Shown piece after piece: positions 55,515 through 64,000 of a stretch of DNA of 64,000 nucleotides. Origin of the DNA: Betaproteobacteria bacterium (lineage in GTDB: Bacteria > Pseudomonadota > Gammaproteobacteria > Burkholderiales > Rhodocyclaceae); contig JAHRYW010000003.1 of NCBI GenBank assembly GCA_020621865.1, positions 124,001 through 188,000 on the forward strand, written 5' to 3'. How positions within the stretch are numbered: position 1 is the stretch's first letter; every line of letters starts with the position of its first letter. The notes under the pieces were generated by a model. That model was not told where the DNA came from and did no database searches. It saw only the letters and a list, made by a program, of their open reading frames with translations. A program made the position numbers and the translations under genes.

Positions 55515-55535
55515 CCGGATGGGTTTCCCCGACAA

Positions 55536-56372
55536 TCACTTGACCTTCAGTCGACCGCCACGTCCCAAGCCGCCCTTGACCTCCTGGGCCTTGTAGTTGC
55601 GCAGCGCGATGACCATCTTGTTGTAGGCATCGGTAAAGGCAGCCACAGTCGCCTTGCCTTCCGGCGTCTGCGAGAAACCGCCCAGGCCACCGGCTGCGGC
55701 CGGACCAAAGGCCCCCATCGCGGCGCCAAAGTTGGTCGCCGTGGCATTGCCTTCGGAGATGGCGATCTGGACGCTGGAACGGATGTCGTACATGGTCAGC
55801 GTGACCACCGACACCTTGCTTTCCATACCTGCCGCCACGGCCGCGCCGCCCCGGCCGATCAGCCCGCCCAGCGCCCCGGCCATCTTGCCGGTCGACGAGT
55901 TGTCGATGATGATCGACGGCTCAAGGTAATAGTCGGCAGCAACGCGCTGGCCCTTCTGCTGCTTGGAACCGGCACGGAATTCACCGGAGTTGCGCTGCTT
56001 GTCGGTAATCGACGAAAGCTTGCTTTCCGTGCGGTTGTTGCCGATGGAGGTGATCACGAAACAGTTGGACTGCTGGACGGCCAGGCGGATCAAGGGCTCG
56101 ATGGTGGTGATCTTGGTCGCCGCACCGAAGCTGGCATACCACTCCTTGCCGCGACCGTCGTCCACGGCCAGCGTACCCAGCGTCTCGTCGCAGCGTTCGA
56201 GCGAGGTGTTGGCCCCGGCGCTGGTCGCACCACCAGCGGCGCCGCTGACCGCCGTTGCATCCGGCGAACCGGTCGTCACCGAACCGCCGCTGCCCGGCGT
56301 GACGCAGCCGCCAAGCAAGTAAGTTGCCGCAAGCAGCCCCACCATCCCGAACATATTTTTCTTGAGGGTCAT
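55536..56372 (-). CDS. CsgG-like outer-membrane lipoprotein
   Basis: The 278-residue protein has a lipoprotein signal (GMVGLLAATYLLGGC, Cys near 23), a low-complexity Gly/Ser/Thr/Ala stretch to residue 55, and a CsgG-like domain: CFVITSIGNN, RVAADYYLEPSIIIDN, MYDIRSSVQIAISEGNATATN and PEGKATVAAFTDAYNKMV. CsgG forms secretion pores for curli; relatives serve other envelope roles. No curli subunits are nearby. It lies 24 bases after the Sel1 gene, in one transcription unit. Confidence 0.8.
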   Translation of the reverse strand: MTLKKNMFGMVGLLAATYLLGGCVTPGSGGSVTTGSPDATAVSGAAGGATSAGANTSLERCDETLGTLAVDDGRGKEWYASFGAATKITTIEPLIRLAVQQSNCFVITSIGNNRTESKLSSITDKQRNSGEFRAGSKQQKGQRVAADYYLEPSIIIDNSSTGKMAGALGGLIGRGGAAVAAGMESKVSVVTLTMYDIRSSVQIAISEGNATATNFGAAMGAFGPAAAGGLGGFSQTPEGKATVAAFTDAYNKMVIALRNYKAQEVKGGLGRGGRLKVK

Positions 56373-56395
56373 CTCTTTACGCTCCTGTAATAAAT

Positions 56396-56989
56396 TTAGT
56401 AACGGCTTCCGCGGTCATACCAACCGTTGTTGTACCAGTGCCACTGGTATTCGTACCGGCTTTGCCAGTAGCTGTTCCAGTTGGCTTTTTGCGAATCGAC
56501 CCAACGCCGATAGGCAATTTCGTCCTTCTTGGCGCGGGTTGCCTCGCCCAACAGTTTCTTGGCCTCCCTGTCGCCGCGCCCGGCTGCCATGGACAGCCAT
56601 TTTTCCGCCTCGGCCGGATCGGAGCCCATTTCCTCCAGGCCCATCAGGTAGAACTTGCCGACGGCAACCTGGGCCTTGAGGTAGCCACGTTCGGCGGCAT
56701 CGCGCATCCAGGTCAGCGCCTGATAGCTGTCCTGGCGGACGCCATCGCCGCGGAAATAACGCAGGCCGAGGTCATAGGCGGCGCGCGGCTCCTTCTCGGC
56801 CAAAGCAATCAGCTGGGCGGCCCGGCGTTCGGCCTGCGTATCGCTGCCGGCACTCGGGTTGAAGGTCGATGAACTGCGGGGCCGATCGGAGCAGCCGGTA
56901 TCGTCGCAAATGCGGATGGTCGGCTCTGCCACTTGTTGGGCCAACGCAGTGGCGCAAACAAAATAGAGAACTGCGGGCAGTCTATTCAT
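56396..56989 (-). CDS. Exported Sel1-repeat protein
   Basis: From the ATG at 56989 the 197-residue protein has a signal peptide (MNRLPAVLYFVCATALA), then Sel1-like repeats (AAYDLGLRYFRGDGVRQDSYQALTWMRDAAERG and AQVAVGKFYLMGLEEMGSDPAEAEKWLSMAAGRG). The C-terminus is aromatic-rich (WNSYWQSRYEYQWHWYNNGWYD). Sel1 repeats mediate protein contacts. It is first of two genes with the CsgG-like lipoprotein, so both may act together in the envelope. Confidence 0.82.
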   Translation of the reverse strand: MNRLPAVLYFVCATALAQQVAEPTIRICDDTGCSDRPRSSSTFNPSAGSDTQAERRAAQLIALAEKEPRAAYDLGLRYFRGDGVRQDSYQALTWMRDAAERGYLKAQVAVGKFYLMGLEEMGSDPAEAEKWLSMAAGRGDREAKKLLGEATRAKKDEIAYRRWVDSQKANWNSYWQSRYEYQWHWYNNGWYDRGSRY

Positions 56990-57174
56990 GGCGGGACCCA
57001 AAAATTGATGATCGAAACGATTATTCGTGGTTCGCCACCGATGGTTCGGGGCGATTCCCGATCCGCATGATTATCCCGGCAACATTTCTGTAAATCAAGG
57101 AATTCGACCGCCGCCGTGCCGGCCCGGCGGCCATCTTGAGAGATCGACCGCAATAATCGGTCAAAGTTCGGGGC

Positions 57175-58401
57175 TCAGGCCAGCGGCACGGAAACCCGGA
57201 AGCAGCTGCCGACTTCCGGCGTGCTCTCGGCAACCAGGCGCCCACCCATCAGTTCGAGCAGTTGCCTGACCAGCGCCAGGCCCAGTCCCATGCCGCCAAT
57301 TCGCCGGGTAGCGCTGCCATCGATCTGATGGAATGCCAGCAGACCATTCTCCAGTTGGGCTTCGGTCATACCGACGCCGGAATCGGTCACCGCGAACTCG
57401 ATCGTGCTGGCGGTCGTGCTGATCGACAGGTGGATCAGCCCATGCTCGGTAAATTTCAGGGCATTGGACAGCAATTCATCAAGCACCTGATGCAAGCGCC
57501 GGCTATCCACGACAATCTCCAACTGCGGGTCGGCGCTGTTCTCCACTTCGAAATACAGCCCCTTGTCGGCAATCCGCGCTTGCCACTTGCTCAGCAGCGC
57601 ATCCTTCAGGGCCGCCACCGAATAGGGCGCCGGATTCAGTTCCAGCCGGCCCCGCTGAACCGCCGAGAAATCGAGGACTGCATCGACGATCTCCAGCAGT
57701 CGCTCGCCGGTTTTGGCCACTTTCCCGGCATAGGAGCGAGCCTTTTCAATATCCGAGGCTTGATTGCCCTGCTTTGCCAGTTCGAGAATCTGAAAAATCG
57801 GCGTGCGCAGCTCGTGGCTCATGTTGGCAATGAATTCGGACTTCAAGGCCGAAAGATGCTCTGCTGCCTCCAGCGCCCGGGCACGGGCCTGGGCGATTGC
57901 CAGCAACTCCTCCTCGGCCTGCTTGCGCGCCGAAATGTCCTCCATGCTCCCGAGGAAATGGGTGATATCGCCGGTGTCGTCATGAACGGGAACAATCGAG
58001 AGCGACGCCCAGCGCCGCTCGCCCGACCCCGAGGTCAGGAACAGGTCGCCCGACCAAGGCAAGCCGGCGGCCATCTGTGCCGCAACCAGCGCCCAGGAAT
58101 CGCCCTTGCTGACCAGCGCCCACAAAACCTGCGGCGTCTTTCCGACCACTTCCTCGCTGCGCATACCGGCCAGTTTGAGCAGCGTTCCATTGGCGTACTC
58201 GATATGCCCGTCGCGAACGGCGATGAATATACCCCCTGGCGACTGCTCGACGGCCAGCACGAGATTCTTGACGTTGGCGACATTGCGCCGCAGTTCCGGG
58301 TAATAGGTCTTGCGGAAGGAGTTTTCCCCCAGCCCGATGATCTGCCGGCGGTGCGCCTCCCAATCATCGGCGGGTAACACGTCGTCAAAGGGCTTCGGCA
58401 T
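57175..58401 (-). CDS. PAS-domain histidine kinase (ErcS'-like)
   Basis: The 408-residue protein has a PAS domain (LAVEQSPGGIFIAVRDGHIEYANGTLLKLAGM, HFLGSMEDIS), a HisKA dimerisation domain with phospho-His in FIANMSHELRTPIF and an ATPase domain (LDELLSNALKF, AVTDSGVGMT, GGMGLGLALVRQ). It overlaps the upstream alcohol dehydrogenase gene by 17 bases, so they are co-expressed. No receiver is nearby. The kinase-next-to-iron-ADH layout resembles ErcS'-ErcA of Pseudomonas, which control ethanol oxidation; this is an analogy. Confidence 0.9.
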   Translation of the reverse strand: MPKPFDDVLPADDWEAHRRQIIGLGENSFRKTYYPELRRNVANVKNLVLAVEQSPGGIFIAVRDGHIEYANGTLLKLAGMRSEEVVGKTPQVLWALVSKGDSWALVAAQMAAGLPWSGDLFLTSGSGERRWASLSIVPVHDDTGDITHFLGSMEDISARKQAEEELLAIAQARARALEAAEHLSALKSEFIANMSHELRTPIFQILELAKQGNQASDIEKARSYAGKVAKTGERLLEIVDAVLDFSAVQRGRLELNPAPYSVAALKDALLSKWQARIADKGLYFEVENSADPQLEIVVDSRRLHQVLDELLSNALKFTEHGLIHLSISTTASTIEFAVTDSGVGMTEAQLENGLLAFHQIDGSATRRIGGMGLGLALVRQLLELMGGRLVAESTPEVGSCFRVSVPLA

Positions 58402-59536
58402 AGATCACCCGAAGATCCGAGGCGGTGACCCGGCGCGGATTGGTGTAAATGCACGAGTCATTCAGCGCATGGTCGGCCAGATCGGCCACCACCGCGCGGG
58501 AAACCCCGCGCTCGGCCAAGCCACCTTCGACGCCCACCGCGGCGCGCAAGCCATGAATGTCATCCATGATCCGGCGCAGCTTCTCCTGCGGCGTTCCCTG
58601 CTTCATCTCCAGGCCCAAGGCTTCGCCGATCTGGATGAAGCGATCCTCGGAGGCATGGAAATTGAAATCGACCACGGCCGGCAGCAACAAGGCATTGCAT
58701 TCGCCGTGCGCCAGATCCAGGTAGCCGCCCAGGCTATGGGCCATGGCATGGGTTGCCCCCAGGCTGGCATTGGAAAAAGCCATGCCAGCCTGCAGGCTGG
58801 CCAGCATCATCTGCTCCCGCGCCTGCAGGTCGTCGGGCTGCGCCACCGCCTGCCCGAGACTGGCCCTGACGCCGCGTACGGCGGCCAGGGCATGAACATC
58901 GGACAACGGCGAACTGGCCGAGGAAACATAGGCCTCGATCGCATGGGTCAAGGCATCCAGCCCGGAAAATGCCGTCAGGCTGGGCGACATCGTGACCGTG
59001 GTCTGCGGGTCGACCAACGCAACGTCGGGCACGACAATCTTGCTGATGATCGCCACCTTGGTTCGCCGCGACACGGCATTGATGATGGCGAACTGTGAAA
59101 TGTCCGCCGCCGTACCGGCCGTGGTTGGGATGCAGATCAACGGCGGCCCGGGCAAGGGAATGGCGTCCACGCCTTCGTAATCGAGAATATCCCCGCCGTT
59201 GGCGATGACCACCGAAATGCCCTTGGCGCAATCGATGACGCTGCCGCCGCCCAAAGCGACGATGACATCGCAGCCGGCGGCCCGGTAAAACTCGGCGCCC
59301 GCCATCACCTCGTGGTCACGCGGATTGGGTGTGACCTGGCTGAACAGCACGTAGCTGATGCCGGCCTCGTCCAGATCGCCGGTCAATTCAGCCAGCCAGC
59401 CGGCGGCCATGACCCCCGGGTCGGTGACGACCAATACCCGCTTGGCGTTCAGGTTGCGCGCATACAAGCCCACCTTGTGCCTAGCCCCGACCCCGAAGAT
59501 AAATTCGGGAACGACAAATTTCCGAAGCTCAAACAT
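58385..59536 (-). CDS. Iron-containing alcohol dehydrogenase (ErcA-like)
   Basis: The ATG at 59536 gives 383 residues; the longer frame starts at a TTG. Family features: nucleotide-binding VIVALGGGSVIDCAKGISV, IPTTAGTAADISQFAI, and the metal ligands in GLDALTHAIEAYVS and ATHAMAHSLGGYLDLAHGECNALLLP. It oxidises or reduces short-chain alcohols/aldehydes with NAD(P). It is followed in overlap by the PAS kinase. In Pseudomonas the homologue ErcA has a regulatory role. The promoter region is A/T-rich. Confidence 0.92.
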   Translation of the reverse strand: MFELRKFVVPEFIFGVGARHKVGLYARNLNAKRVLVVTDPGVMAAGWLAELTGDLDEAGISYVLFSQVTPNPRDHEVMAGAEFYRAAGCDVIVALGGGSVIDCAKGISVVIANGGDILDYEGVDAIPLPGPPLICIPTTAGTAADISQFAIINAVSRRTKVAIISKIVVPDVALVDPQTTVTMSPSLTAFSGLDALTHAIEAYVSSASSPLSDVHALAAVRGVRASLGQAVAQPDDLQAREQMMLASLQAGMAFSNASLGATHAMAHSLGGYLDLAHGECNALLLPAVVDFNFHASEDRFIQIGEALGLEMKQGTPQEKLRRIMDDIHGLRAAVGVEGGLAERGVSRAVVADLADHALNDSCIYTNPRRVTASDLRVIYAEAL

Positions 59537-59827
59537 GGAATTTATCAATTGCCTATGCCAAATTAACTATGACCAACTATATAACCGACCCGGCCTTCAC
59601 TCAATAAATCTATCTAAATTAACAATGACAAATGCTACGGTCAGCCCGAAATATTGGCCAAAATTAAAAAACCCCACCATTTCAGCTGGCATTATCCTCC
59701 GAAGAACAACTGGACCGGCAGGCCCGACGCCCCCTTCCGATGCATGCAATTCGGGTAAAATCGCCCCCTCGAATCTTCTTTCACCCCCCATCGGCTTTCC
59801 CCGGCCGATCTCCGCAGTAGTGCATCC
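59537..59827. promoter_or_regulatory. Divergent intergenic region with direct repeat and USS-like element
   Basis: Between divergent starts. Positions 59537-59640 are strongly A/T-rich and contain a 17-base direct repeat with two mismatches (59560-59576 and 59616-59632; AAATTAAC-TATGAC type). A USS-like element occupies 59631-59670. The remainder is GC-richer leader of the cyclase gene. Confidence 0.45.
59631..59670 (+). repeat. USS-like dispersed element, copy 10
   Basis: Core AATGCTACGGTC (59631-59642), then AGCCCG, AAATAT, TGGCC and AAAATTAAAAA. It lies in the divergent region rather than at a gene 3' end. Confidence 0.9.
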
Positions 59828-61009
59828 ATGGACCACCAAACCGCGTTCATCATCGGCGCCATTCTGATGATCGCCAACGGCGGCGTTCTCGGTCTCGTTC
59901 ACCGCGAAATCCTGCCCCAACTGCAGGCCAGCGCCGTCACCTGGCGGCGCGGCACGCTGCTCAACGCCTGCGCCTGCGTCATCTTCGCCGTCGCCCCCTG
60001 GCTGACGCCAAAGAGCGTGATCCTGCTCACCAACCCGCTGCTGATCCTCGGCACCATGGCCTACTGGCAGTCCCTGCGCCAGTTTCATCATCGTCCGGAG
60101 CAACCGGCCCTGTTCGCCCCCGGCATTCTGGCGATGCTCGGCGTCATCATCTTCCTGACCGTCGCCCCTTCCTTCAAGCTGCGCCTGATCAGTATCGACC
60201 TCGGCCTTTTCGCCAACCTCGTCGGTTGCGCCCACACCCTGCTGACCGCACCGCGGCGCAGCCGGTCGCTCAGCCGGCTGGTGCTCGCCTATCTCTTTGC
60301 CGGCAGCGCCGCCTACATCCTGCTGCGTGTCGCACTGGTCGCAACCCTCGACGCCCACCTGCCGGCCGACCAGATCTTCCCGCCAGCCAACCCGGTGCAC
60401 GAACTCGCCCCCATCCTCGTCTCCGTAATACCGGTCGTCGGCACCACCGCCTTCCTGCTGATGTGCGCCGAACGTCTGAAGCGCCGCTGGAAAGTTGCCG
60501 CCTCGATCGACTACCTGACCGGGCTGCCCAACCGGCGAACCCTGCATTACCGCGGTGCCGTCGCCTTTGAAAGAGCGATGGCCGGCGACGCGGAATTTGC
60601 CGTCGCCCTGATCGATATCGATCACTTCAAGTCGATCAACGATCGTTTCGGCCACGATGTCGGCGACCAGGCCTTGCGCCACATCGGCCACCTCCTCGCC
60701 GGTGCCTGCCGCGACGGCGAAATGGCGGCGCGGCAAGGCGGCGAGGAATTCGTCCTCCTGCTCGACGGTGCCGATGCCGAGCAAGCCCAGATCGCCGCCG
60801 AACGCCTCCGACGCATGGTCGAAGCCTCGCCCTACGATGACGATACCGGGCCGCTCGCGCTCACCGTATCGATCGGCGTCGCCGCCATCAGCGCCGCCGA
60901 CAGCGGTTTCGAGCACCTGCTCAGCCGCGCCGACCAGGCCCTCTACCGGGCCAAGGCCGAAGGTCGAAACCGTATCGTTCTCGCCGCATCGCCAGCCGTC
61001 TCGCTGTAA
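59828..61009 (+). CDS. Membrane diguanylate cyclase (GGDEF)
   Basis: The 393-residue protein has about six N-terminal membrane helices (residues 1-215) and a GGDEF domain with RQGGEEF active site and metal-binding LIDIDHFKSINDRFGHDVGD. The I-site position reads RDGE rather than RxxD, so product feedback inhibition may be lost. It should synthesise c-di-GMP. Upstream region holds a USS-like element. It lies 111 bases before parC. Confidence 0.88.
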   Translation: MDHQTAFIIGAILMIANGGVLGLVHREILPQLQASAVTWRRGTLLNACACVIFAVAPWLTPKSVILLTNPLLILGTMAYWQSLRQFHHRPEQPALFAPGILAMLGVIIFLTVAPSFKLRLISIDLGLFANLVGCAHTLLTAPRRSRSLSRLVLAYLFAGSAAYILLRVALVATLDAHLPADQIFPPANPVHELAPILVSVIPVVGTTAFLLMCAERLKRRWKVAASIDYLTGLPNRRTLHYRGAVAFERAMAGDAEFAVALIDIDHFKSINDRFGHDVGDQALRHIGHLLAGACRDGEMAARQGGEEFVLLLDGADAEQAQIAAERLRRMVEASPYDDDTGPLALTVSIGVAAISAADSGFEHLLSRADQALYRAKAEGRNRIVLAASPAVSL

Positions 61010-61120
61010 CAAGGCTAAATTCGGCATCCGGCCGGCGAACAACGAAATATCGCCAGCGAACCGGACGAGCCCGAGCGACTTCAAGTAACATCGCGCCTGC
61101 CCGCCTTACCCCCACCGACC

Positions 61121-63523
61121 ATGAACGACCAGCCCGACCTCTTCGAACCCAGCAACGATTCCGCCACCGTAGTTAGCCCGGAGGCTACGGACCCGGCTGT
61201 TGACGATACGCCGCAGCAGCAAGCTCCCCTGCCCGGCAACGCAGCCACCGCAGCCGACGAACCGCCCGTACTACCGCCCGCCGCCAGCGGTCCGGCCGAA
61301 GACATCCCGCCGCCGGCCGAATACGCCGCCCGCCGCTACCTCGAATACGCGATGAGCGTCGTCACCGGCCGCGCCCTGCCCTCGGCCGCCGACGGCCAGA
61401 AGCCGGTGCAACGCCGCATCCTCTACGCAATGCACCGGATGGGCCTGTACAAGAGCCCGCGCCACGTCAAATCGGCCCGCGTCGTCGGCGACGTGATCGG
61501 TAAATACCACCCGCACGGCGATTCCTCGGTCTATGACGCGATGGTTCGCATGGCCCAGGACTGGAGCCTGCGCTACCCGATCGTCGACGGCCAGGGCAAT
61601 TTCGGCTCGCGCGACGGCGACAACGCCGCCGCCATGCGCTACACCGAAGCCCGCCTGACGCCGATCGCCGAACTGCTGCTGGCCGAAATCGACGAAGGTA
61701 CGGTCGACTGGAAGCCCAACTACGACGGCGCCAACGACGAACCGACCCTCTTGCCGGCCCGCCTGCCCTTCTGCCTGCTCAACGGCGCCTCCGGCATCGC
61801 GGTCGGCATGGCGACCGAAATTCCGGCCCACAATCTGCGCGAAGTGGCCAGTGCGGCGGTCGCCCTGATCAAAGACCCGAATTTCAGCGAAGACAATGTG
61901 CTGGCCATGATCCCCGGCCCGGACTACCCAGGTGGCGCCCAGATCATCTCGTCGCCCGAAGAAATCGCCGCCACCTACCGCAGCGGCCGTGGCAGCCTGC
62001 GCGTGCGCGCCAAGTGGAAAATCGAAAACCTGGCGCGCGGCCAATGGAAGCTGGTCATCACCGAGTTGCCACCGGGCGTGTCCACCGCCACCGTGATGTC
62101 GGAAATCGAATCCTGCTCCAACCCGCAGGCCAAGGAAAAAGCCGGCAAAAAGGTATTCACCCCGGAACAACTCAACCTGAAAGCCGCCTTCCTGTCAGCC
62201 ATTTCGGAATCCGGCGTGCGTGACGAATCGGGCAAGGAACACGCCGTGCGCCTGGTCATCGAACCGGCCAGCTCGCGCCAGGGCCAGGACGACCTGGTCC
62301 GCCTGCTGCTCGCCCACACCAGCCTGGAAACCAACGCCTCGATCAACCTGACCGTCCTCGGCGTCGGCGGCGCCCCACGCCAGGCCTCGTTGTACAGCAT
62401 CATCGCCGAGTGGTGCCGCTTCCGGCTGAGCACCGTCGAGCGGCGCACGCGTCACCGTTTAACGGCTGCCGAAAAACGCATCCACATCCTCGAAGGCCGG
62501 CAGGCCATCCTGCTCGACATCGACAAGGTCATCAAGGTCATCCGCGAATCGGATGATCCCAAGGCCGATCTGATCGCCCACTTCAAGCTCTCTGAGATCC
62601 AGGCCGAAGACATCCTGGAAATCCGCCTGCGCCAGTTGGCCCGTCTGGAAGGCATCAAGATCGGCGAAGAGCTGGCCCGCCTGCGCGAAGAAGCGGCCGG
62701 CCTGAACAAACTGCTCGACTCCGAAGACGCCCTGCGCGCCTGCGTTGCCGCCGAAATCGAGGCAGATGCGAAGAAATACGGCGACGACCGACGGACCTTC
62801 ATCGAAGCCGACACCAAGGTCACGATGGCCGACGCCAAGAACGTCTCGATCCCCGACGAACCGACCACGCTGATCGTCTCGAAGCACGGCTGGCTGCGCT
62901 CGCGTAGCGGCCACAACATCGATCCGACGCAGCTAAGCTTCCGTTCCGGCGACAGCCTGCTCGCCTGCCTGCCCTGCCGCACCGTCGACCACCTGATCCT
63001 GATCGACACCCAGGGCCGTGCCTACTCCATCGCCGCCGCCGATATCCCCGGCGGCAAGGGCGACGGCGTCCCGGCCACCTCGCTGGCCGACTTCCAGGAC
63101 GGCGGCAAGCTGTGCCTGGCGCAGGCCGTCGCCAACGACAAACAGTATCTGGTCGCCGGCGACGGCGGCTACGGCTTCCGCTGCCAGGGCAGCGACTTCC
63201 TGTCGCGCGGCAAGGCCGGCAAGGCCTTCCTGACGCTCGGCGACAACGAATCCCCGGCCATCTTCATGGCCGCCCCGGCTGCCGGCGAAGTCGCCTGCCT
63301 GACCAGGGATGGCCGCGCACTGGTCTTCAATGTCGAAGAAATCCGCCTGCTCGCCAAGGGCCGCGGCCTCAAGCTGATCGACGCCGCCCCGGGCAAGACC
63401 GCGCTGGAAGACATCGTGCCGGTCATCGACGGCGTGGCCGGCAAATTGAAGGGCGAACGCCTGGAAACCTGCCGCGGCAACCGCGGCGGCAAGGGCAAGC
63501 CGGTCAAGGCGCCACGTAAGTAA
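61121..63523 (+). CDS. parC: DNA topoisomerase IV subunit A
   Basis: The 800-residue protein has a Ser/Pro/Asp/Glu-rich N-terminal extension of about 50 residues, then the breakage-reunion domain: [34 protein letters not shown] and the active-site Tyr (about residue 174) in [15 protein letters not shown]. The C-terminal part is a beta-pinwheel-like domain. Its shape, plus parE at 49406, favours ParC over GyrA. The stop codon forms the first base of a USS-like core and is followed by a strong terminator. Confidence 0.93.
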   Translation: MNDQPDLFEPSNDSATVVSPEATDPAVDDTPQQQAPLPGNAATAADEPPVLPPAASGPAEDIPPPAEYAARRYLEYAMSVVTGRALPSAADGQKPVQRRILYAMHRMGLYKSPRHVKSARVVGDVIGKYHPHGDSSVYDAMVRMAQDWSLRYPIVDGQGNFGSRDGDNAAAMRYTEARLTPIAELLLAEIDEGTVDWKPNYDGANDEPTLLPARLPFCLLNGASGIAVGMATEIPAHNLREVASAAVALIKDPNFSEDNVLAMIPGPDYPGGAQIISSPEEIAATYRSGRGSLRVRAKWKIENLARGQWKLVITELPPGVSTATVMSEIESCSNPQAKEKAGKKVFTPEQLNLKAAFLSAISESGVRDESGKEHAVRLVIEPASSRQGQDDLVRLLLAHTSLETNASINLTVLGVGGAPRQASLYSIIAEWCRFRLSTVERRTRHRLTAAEKRIHILEGRQAILLDIDKVIKVIRESDDPKADLIAHFKLSEIQAEDILEIRLRQLARLEGIKIGEELARLREEAAGLNKLLDSEDALRACVAAEIEADAKKYGDDRRTFIEADTKVTMADAKNVSIPDEPTTLIVSKHGWLRSRSGHNIDPTQLSFRSGDSLLACLPCRTVDHLILIDTQGRAYSIAAADIPGGKGDGVPATSLADFQDGGKLCLAQAVANDKQYLVAGDGGYGFRCQGSDFLSRGKAGKAFLTLGDNESPAIFMAAPAAGEVACLTRDGRALVFNVEEIRLLAKGRGLKLIDAAPGKTALEDIVPVIDGVAGKLKGERLETCRGNRGGKGKPVKAPRK

Positions 63524-63557
63524 ATCCTACGGTCAATGACAAAAAAGGGGCAAAAAT
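63523..63557 (+). repeat. USS-like dispersed element, copy 11 (variant core, starts in a stop codon)
   Basis: Core AATCCTACGGTC (one change from consensus; 63523-63534) begins with the last A of the parC TAA stop, then AATGAC, AAAAAA, GGGGC and AAAAAT. Its A-tracts merge with the terminator stem. Confidence 0.8.
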
Positions 63558-63568
63558 GCCCCTTTTTT
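63541..63568 (+). terminator. Intrinsic terminator of parC
   Basis: AAAAAAGGGGCA-AAAA-TGCCCCTTTTTT is a perfect stem-loop with a six-T run, eighteen bases after the parC stop. It reuses the A-tract of the USS-like element. Confidence 0.88.
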
Positions 63569-63686
63569 CTTGCCCATCGGCCAGCAATTTTTCATCGACC
63601 GTCAAATAGCTCACGCCGGGAAAAACCGCTTCGTCCTAGACTTTTTCTCAACCAGACACGTTCTGGGTTGCAGCAGGAGTCACCCC

Positions 63687-63998
63687 ATGCCGAACTTCAC
63701 TCCCGGACAACTAGCCTCGCTCGAAGCGACCGCGACAACTGCCGCGGCTTATCTCGACATCTGCGACAGCGGCAGCCGCCATATCCGCCTCGACCCGATT
63801 CATTACCGAACCTGTGGCGAACTGCTGGCGCGGATTTTTTCCGTCGTCGACGCCCGACGGGCATTCCCGATGCTGATCCAGCAGTCGGCAGCAGCCCGCG
63901 AAACCGTCGAATCGACCGAAATAGGCCGTCATATCCGCATCAGCCGCCTGGGTTTCTACCCCGAACTCTCGGCCTTGCTCTGCCGCATCGCCTTCTGA
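63687..63998 (+). CDS. Small hypothetical protein
   Basis: An ATG at 63687 with CAGGAG at good spacing opens a 103-residue frame ending at the right edge. The product is soluble and helical (LEATATTAAAYLDICDSGSRHIRLDPIHYRTCGELLARIFSVV), with no signal peptide and no recognised domain. Independent transcription is likely since it follows the parC terminator. Confidence 0.6.
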   Translation: MPNFTPGQLASLEATATTAAAYLDICDSGSRHIRLDPIHYRTCGELLARIFSVVDARRAFPMLIQQSAAARETVESTEIGRHIRISRLGFYPELSALLCRIAF

Positions 63999-64000
63999 AC

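Overview
The window is GC-rich, densely packed chromosomal DNA from a betaproteobacterium, most likely of the Rhodocyclaceae (Dechloromonas/Azonexus-like). The evidence is protein-family content: a rich set of c-di-GMP and two-component proteins, a bacteriohemerythrin-kinase fusion, DegQ, a Fsr-like exporter, and separated parE and parC. The taxonomic call is inference. No rRNA, tRNA, CRISPR array, prophage or complete insertion sequence was seen.

Layout. 1-2456: FIST sensory protein (cut by the left edge) and a DnaQ-exonuclease/GIY-YIG fusion. 2654-3867: Ala/Lys-rich lipoprotein, then a small A/T-richer islet with an IS3 transposase tail, a palindrome and an orphan protein. 4099-7096: patatin, CreA-like protein, cupin, secreted alpha/beta hydrolase. 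7256-13182: unusually large class A penicillin-binding protein divergent from a Na,K-ATPase-like P-type ATPase. 13330-17841: DegQ-type protease, small conserved proteins, membrane diguanylate cyclase, YecA/SEC-C protein. 17918-23343: four-gene minus-strand operon (2Fe-2S subunit, molybdopterin subunit, XdhC, MocA) with a divergent AraC regulator. 23367-32123: MsrB, PNPOx/MocR pair, FKBP, DsbA-like, HD hydrolase, thiopurine methyltransferase, AraC/MFS pair, radical SAM, thioesterase. 32279-35466: PBP1A, YajD, YjbQ. 35565-44506: signalling block with a receiver-kinase convergent with a tightly coupled six-gene operon (GGDEF-EAL-REC, 60-aa protein, HDOD, hemerythrin-PAS-kinase, HD-GYP regulator, lone receiver). 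44922-49372: three-gene membrane operon and a TonB-dependent receptor. 49406-63998: parE, lipoprotein patatin, PilJ-N protein, B12-type radical SAM with a coupled 122-aa partner, CsgG-like lipoprotein with a Sel1 protein, an ErcS'/ErcA-like kinase and iron alcohol dehydrogenase pair, diguanylate cyclase, parC and a small orphan.

The main discovery candidate is a dispersed sequence present eleven times in both orientations. A 12-base core (AATGCTACGGTC) is followed at fixed spacing by an A-rich tract, GGCC, and a second A/T-rich tract. Core plus phased A/T tracts resembles the uptake signal sequences of Pasteurellaceae rather than a transposable or REP element. Copies lie mostly at gene 3' ends, but some lie inside reading frames without breaking them. 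I propose it is a DNA-uptake-type or other genome-wide protein-recognition motif; to my knowledge it is undescribed for this group.

The second theme is signalling: three GGDEF proteins (one with a degenerate GSDEF site but an intact EAL domain), one HD-GYP, one HDOD, three histidine kinases and an O2/redox-type hemerythrin sensor. Most of these are in one translationally coupled operon.
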